A stretch of 64,000 nucleotides of DNA from Jacaranda mimosifolia. Taxonomy: Eukaryota > Streptophyta > Magnoliopsida > Lamiales > Bignoniaceae. Shown in pieces: positions 59,481-64,000 of this stretch. How positions within the stretch are numbered: position 1 is the first letter of the stretch; each line of letters begins with the position of its first letter. The position numbers and the translations under genes are program-made. The stretch lies in NCBI GenBank assembly GCA_018894105.1, contig CM032121.1, positions 18,696,730 through 18,760,729 on the forward strand. The letters run 5' to 3'. The notes beneath the pieces were generated by a model. That model was not told the origin of the DNA. It saw nothing but the letters and a program-made list of their open reading frames with translations, and searched no databases.

Positions 59481-60013
59481 ATATAATATAAATATTATAT
59501 ATATTATTTAAGAACAATATATATTATATATATATTAAACTCCATCATCATTCAACCAATAATTTGAAAATTACATCACAGTCATTACCAATCATCACAT
59601 ATACATATATTTACATATCACAATATTTTATTACTATTATCATAATAAAAAATGCTACTAAAATTCATTTACACCCTCAAAACCCAACAAAAAGACATTG
59701 ATTTGATTGTTACAGTATAATTTGTCTCCTCCCAAAACATAAACAAACATACCAAATTTTTCAAAATAATTTTCCTACTATTCCCAAATCATAAACAAAC
59801 ATACATCACATTTCCTAATACAAATTTCACATTCTCCAATCCCACTCCTAAAACTCATACTCCCAAAACATATAATCCAAAACACATAATTTGTAAACAA
59901 ACATAGCCATAGTATTTTTTAAGATATATGCCATATCCAGAGTTACATATACAATACTAATCATGAAGAATCCAATACTAAAAACTATTTACATATTGTA
60001 TTTTATACTCCAT
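59481..60013. other. AT-rich right end of the Harbinger locus and spacer
   Basis: (TA)n-rich tract (59460-59540), then repeated CAAAACATAAACAAACATA-type motifs (59738-59900), the kind of subterminal repeat seen near PIF/Harbinger ends. Confidence 0.45.
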
Positions 60014-60641
60014 GTGTTCTCTAGACATGGCAATAGCTTCGAGTAAACCAATCCCCGCCCCAGACTTGCCCCATTTGGAGTTAATAACTGGATTTTGTGG
60101 CGAGCAACAGGTCCTAATTTTATGGATCCGACTAGGTCCGGGATGGGTTTAGGCAAACTCGTCCCGAACCCAAACCTGCTCTGCATAGTAAATATATATA
60201 AAATATTTTATATACTATAAATAATATATATACATAAAATATCAAAGTTAGGTTATATCATAGCATACATACATTTCAATGAGGAAATGACAATTTTTTC
60301 ACTCATTTAGTGGATATTTTTTATTTTAAATTTAAGGAAAGAGTATTAGAAACCTATATATTGAATTTCACTTTTTCTCGTTATGTATAAATATCCTTAT
60401 GTTTGTTTATTTCAATCAATTTTGAGAGATTATGAGTTGCAAAATTTATATATTTTAGAAAAACGGGTTGGGTGAATTAGGCCTACTGGGTTAGGAGTCT
60501 AAAAGTGGGATGGGGCAGGGTGGGTTCATAGGTAAGAGCGGGATGGGGCAGATTTCAAGTCCAAATAGAAGTAGGCTGAGTAGGTTTCGCATGATGCTAA
60601 AACCACCCTTTTCCCACCCCGTTGCCATCCCTAGTGTTCTC
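60014..60641. mobile_element. hAT MITE with perfect 8-bp TSD
   Basis: 60022-60633 (612 bp) is flanked by GTGTTCTC on both sides (60014-60021, 60634-60641). The ends are TAGACATGGCAATAG and, inverted, TAGGGATGGCAACGG, the TAGGGGTGGCAA style of hAT elements. GC-richer ends (CCCCGCCCC, GGATGGGGCAGG) flank an AT-rich middle. No coding capacity. Confidence 0.93.
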
Positions 60642-60899
60642 CTTGCTATTTTAACTTTATACTGGGTAGATAACATTTAAAACATAGAAGACATATGTTA
60701 TTTGTTTTGATACTAATCATTTAGATGAAATATATAAACTAATGGTTAGTCTATTAATAAAATAATTTTGAAACTAATAAGTTCATATTAAGAAAGTCGA
60801 TTGAGGATTTAAAGGAGTCAAATTCTAAATATTTTCAATAATAAAAAATTATAACATATTTAACTCATCAGTAACCTTTTTTTTTTTTTTTCAAAACAT
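60642..60899. other. Spacer between hAT MITE and satellite
   Basis: AT-rich with a T run near 60878-60892. Nothing else recognised. Confidence 0.5.
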
Positions 60900-63760
60900 G
60901 CACTTGATTTGCTTAAATTTAGTACCTCCATACTAATGTAGAGCAGTTTTGTAGATGCTAAATATATCATTTTAACATCAAAAATGGAAAACAAACAACA
61001 TTTCATGACTATATCCATTCTATGATTAAAAATTCATATTATGTTAGTCAAACAACAAGAACTAAAATAGTTAAATTTAACATAATTTGAAACATATTAA
61101 AATAATACCACATTTCAAGAAACTAATACCTCAACTTTGGCTATTAGTACATTCAAATGTTTTATATTTATTTGTTGAGTGGCATAATTTATCTCAATTT
61201 ATTGGTATAACAACAGTTAATACCACTACTACATTTAACAAATCAGCATCTGAAAACCAATACTTGACTTTAGATAAATAACAATTTATCTCTAAAAAGC
61301 AGTATTGCAGGCGAGCATTTTCATACTCACTTGTTGTATGGTCTAATTTGCCATAATTTATTGAGAAAACAACATATTAGAAGAAGATCACAGTTGACAA
61401 AAATAGTCCCTCACTTTTGAAGAACAATACTTGACTTTAGGTAAAAATACATCATCTATGAAAATCATCACTGTAATTTAGTATTTTTATATTCACTTAT
61501 CATATGGCATGTTTCCACAATTAATTGGGAAAACAATGAGTAGAACCAATACTATATTTGACAAAAACAATACCGCATATTTCTAAATAGGTATTTGATA
61601 TTAAAAATAATACTTTAATCTTTGAGAAAAGATTACTATAGTAGAGTGGTTATACTAGCTTCTCATATTGCCTAACCTACCACAATTTATTGGGAAAATA
61701 GAATGTAAGATCAATACCACATTTGATAAAAAGAGTACCTTGTTTTTAAAATAATATGTTTACAATTAAAGAAATGATGCTTGAGCTCAGAAGAAAAATA
61801 CTCCAGTAGAGTGTCTTTATATTATGGCTTGATTTACCTTAATTTGTGAAGACAGCATAAAAAACCATCTCGAATAATGAAATCAGGTTTTATTCAAGTA
61901 ATTGTGGGGATACTTGTTTGTTCAAATGGTTAAGAAGAAAACTAGTGTAAGTATCATTGTACGTGGAAAATATTTCATTTTGACATCAATATTGTCGCTA
62001 AAATAGATTTTTGTGGTTATACTAATATGACAAGGATTAAAATATTTAAAATTGAGCGATATTTTAAATGTATAAAACTGATATGACAATCAAAAAGAGA
62101 ACACCTTATTTCAGAAAAATAGTATTTTATTTTTATATATGCGTACTTGATAATAAAAAAGAACTACTTTGTTTTAGAAAAATAGTACTATATTGGAGTG
62201 TTTTAACACTCACTTGTTGAATGACCTAATTTACCTCAGTTTTATTGGTGAAACAACATAATAACCATCCCAAACATTCAAAATACATTTTTGTCTAGTA
62301 ATGGTTGGAATATGCACGTGTTCAAATGGTTAGGAAGACAACTACTCACATTTAACCATTTATGTTCTTCAAACTAATGCAAAACATCACTACAGATGGT
62401 TAATGTATCATTTTGGCATCAATGTTGAAGCATAAATATTAATGTGTCATGATTATATTGTAATTTGACTAAGAAATCATGCTCTTTATAGTCAAATAAT
62501 GGTTTAAACAATTAAATTTAATATAATTTCTAATGTATTGAAAACTACCATATTTGTCCAAAATAATACATATTTTGTCAATACAAATACTTGATTATGG
62601 CCACATAATACTTTATTTTTTGAAAGTAGTGATGCATTGGATATAGTCACTTTTTGAATAGCCTAATTTACCTTAATTTTATGTATGAAAAAGCATACTA
62701 AATCATCCCAAATATTCAAAACATTTTTTTTTCTAGTGATGGTTGGGATACATATTGTTGAAATTTCTGTGAAGATAAACTACTTACAACCAATTGCTTA
62801 TGTTCTCCTCCAAACTAGTGTAAAAGCATCACTATAGGTTTGACATCAACATTGACGCACAAACAATCTCATAATTATATTTGTCCATTGATTAAGAAAT
62901 CATGCTTCCATAGTCAAATAATGGCATAAGTAATTAAATTTGACATAATTTCCAATGTATTAAAAACTATACCACATTTATCTAAAACAATACATAATTC
63001 GTCAATACAAATACTTGATTAGGAAAACATAAGACTTAATTTTCTGAACCTAGTATTGCGTTAGAATGTTTTGACGCTCATTTACTGAATAGCCTAATTT
63101 ACCTCAATTTTGTGGGGGCAACAAAATACTAGACCATATCAAACTTTCAAAATGTAATTTCTTCTAGTAATGGTTGGAATACTTTGTGTTGAAACTTTTA
63201 TAAAGACAACTACTCATATCCAACCACATTAATTCTCCTTCAGACTAGTGTAATAAGGGTTAACGTAATATTATGATGTCAACATTAAAGCATGAACAAT
63301 GTTTCATGGCTATATTAATCTTTTAACTAATAAATCATTCTTTAATAATCAAATAATGACTTCAACAATTAAATTTAACACAATTTCTAATGTTTTAAAA
63401 ACTATACTACTATTGTCAAAAAGAATGCATAATTTGTGTATGCGAATACTTGATTAGGAAAGCATAATACTTTATTTTCTGAACCTAATATTGCATTAGA
63501 GTGTTTCTAAACTCACTTGTTGAATAGCCTAATGTAACTCAATTTTATGGGTGGAATAACATACTAGACCATCCCAAACATTCAAAAACATGTTTTTTTG
63601 GCTAGTAATGGTTAGGATACACACATGTTGAAATTGCTGTGAAGATAATTGTTCACATTCGACCAATTATGATCTTCTTTAGACTAGTGTAAAGCATCAC
63701 TATATATAGTTTGAAGCTCAAATGATGTCTCATTTTGTCATTCTTTCAATAACATGTTTC
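60900..63760. repeat. Hierarchical satellite array, about 435-bp and 165-bp periods
   Basis: The motif TTGAATAGCCTAATTTACCT recurs at about 62212, 62651, 63082 and 63516 (spacing 431-439). Each long unit also carries ATTAAATTTAACATAATTTC, CTAGTAATGGTTGG and CATCCCAAACATTC. In the first unit one submodule (CTTGTTGTATGG.CTAATTT type) is tandemly repeated at about 61169, 61330, 61497, 61660 and 61830 (spacing 161-172). AT-rich, no coding capacity. Confidence 0.85.
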
Positions 63761-64000
63761 AATAATCAATAAAATGAAACAAAATAAGCATAAATACCAT
63801 CTCCAATAAGCTTCGAACCTATTTTTTTTCAAAATAATAATAATAAATAAATGAGGCAATTCTCAGTTATGGGCTACGCGTCTTTACCCAATGCAACGTG
63901 GAAACTTATAATCATGGTGTTATGGATATAATTTATATAATTAATGTATTTAGTTTATATTTTTTTATTACATATAATGTATGAATTTTGAATACAATAA
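63761..64000. other. AT-rich window end
   Basis: (AAT)n near 63833-63850, no gene or element recognised before the window closes. Confidence 0.5.

Larger units (their letters stand above)
43803..59911 (+). mobile_element. Possible giant PIF/Harbinger locus
   Basis: The left end near 43806 (AGCTATGTTTGG) and the right end near 59908 (inverse GGCTATGTTTGT) are short inverted ends in the GGCNNTGTTTGG style of PIF/Harbinger, each next to ATA. Between them, on the plus strand, lie a SANT/Myb-like ORF1, a HARBI1-like DDE transposase and a second SANT-like coding region: the gene set of this superfamily. The 16-kb span includes a copia solo LTR, a gypsy-type solo LTR and a tandem array. Without those it would still be about 8 kb, long for the group. 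The end assignment is tentative. The ATA duplication is not the usual TWA. Confidence 0.4.

Overview
This is eukaryotic nuclear DNA from a flowering plant, almost certainly a dicot. It is AT-rich, has plant-type splice sites, and contains a plant-specific aspartic protease and plant transposons of nearly every class. I cannot name the species. Only one intact host protein gene is visible, an intronless PCS1-like A1 aspartic protease on the minus strand at 883-2244. Nearly everything else is transposon, transposon relic, tandem repeat or AT-rich spacer.

Layout: (i) 1-2.5 kb, the protease gene and its promoter. (ii) 2.57-6.42 kb, a 3.8-kb Mutator-like structure with a perfect 10-bp target-site duplication and four inward-facing terminal ends in the interlocked order A-B-A'-B'. 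A related empty site lies at 18.4 kb. (iii) 7.54-17.64 kb, a full-length L1-type LINE (minus strand, 15-bp duplication, A tail) carrying two younger insertions: a CACTA element inside the reverse transcriptase region (9203-12061) and a long-inverted-repeat element in the 5' UTR (15784-17352). (iv) 20.2-25.1 kb, two solo LTRs of one Ty1/copia family; the second sits inside a gypsy-type LTR remnant (22427-27709). (v) 28.5-31.9 kb, a non-autonomous hAT element and a CACTA MITE, each with its duplication. (vi) 32.4-42.4 kb, the full but inactivated copia element that founded those LTRs, with primer-binding site, polypurine tract and gag-pol. (vii) 42.4-43.2 kb, another hAT-like element. (viii) 43.8-59.9 kb, a possible very large PIF/Harbinger locus: a tandem array of about 270-bp units (itself hit by a copia solo LTR), a broken SANT/Myb-like ORF1, a broken HARBI1-like DDE transposase whose last codons are split by a gypsy-type solo LTR, and a second SANT-like coding region with clean exons. 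(ix) 60.0-63.8 kb, a hAT MITE with a perfect 8-bp duplication and a hierarchical satellite array (about 435-bp and 165-bp periods).

The nesting gives a relative history. The LINE and Harbinger locus are old hosts. The CACTA, long-TIR, gypsy-LTR and copia insertions came later. The copia family has mostly been reduced to solo LTRs by LTR-LTR recombination. Coding lesions are largely C-to-T / G-to-A type, as expected for methylated, silenced elements.

All alignments were made by eye. Identities and periods are approximate, and superfamily names rest on terminal motifs, duplication length and recognisable protein motifs, not on a database search.
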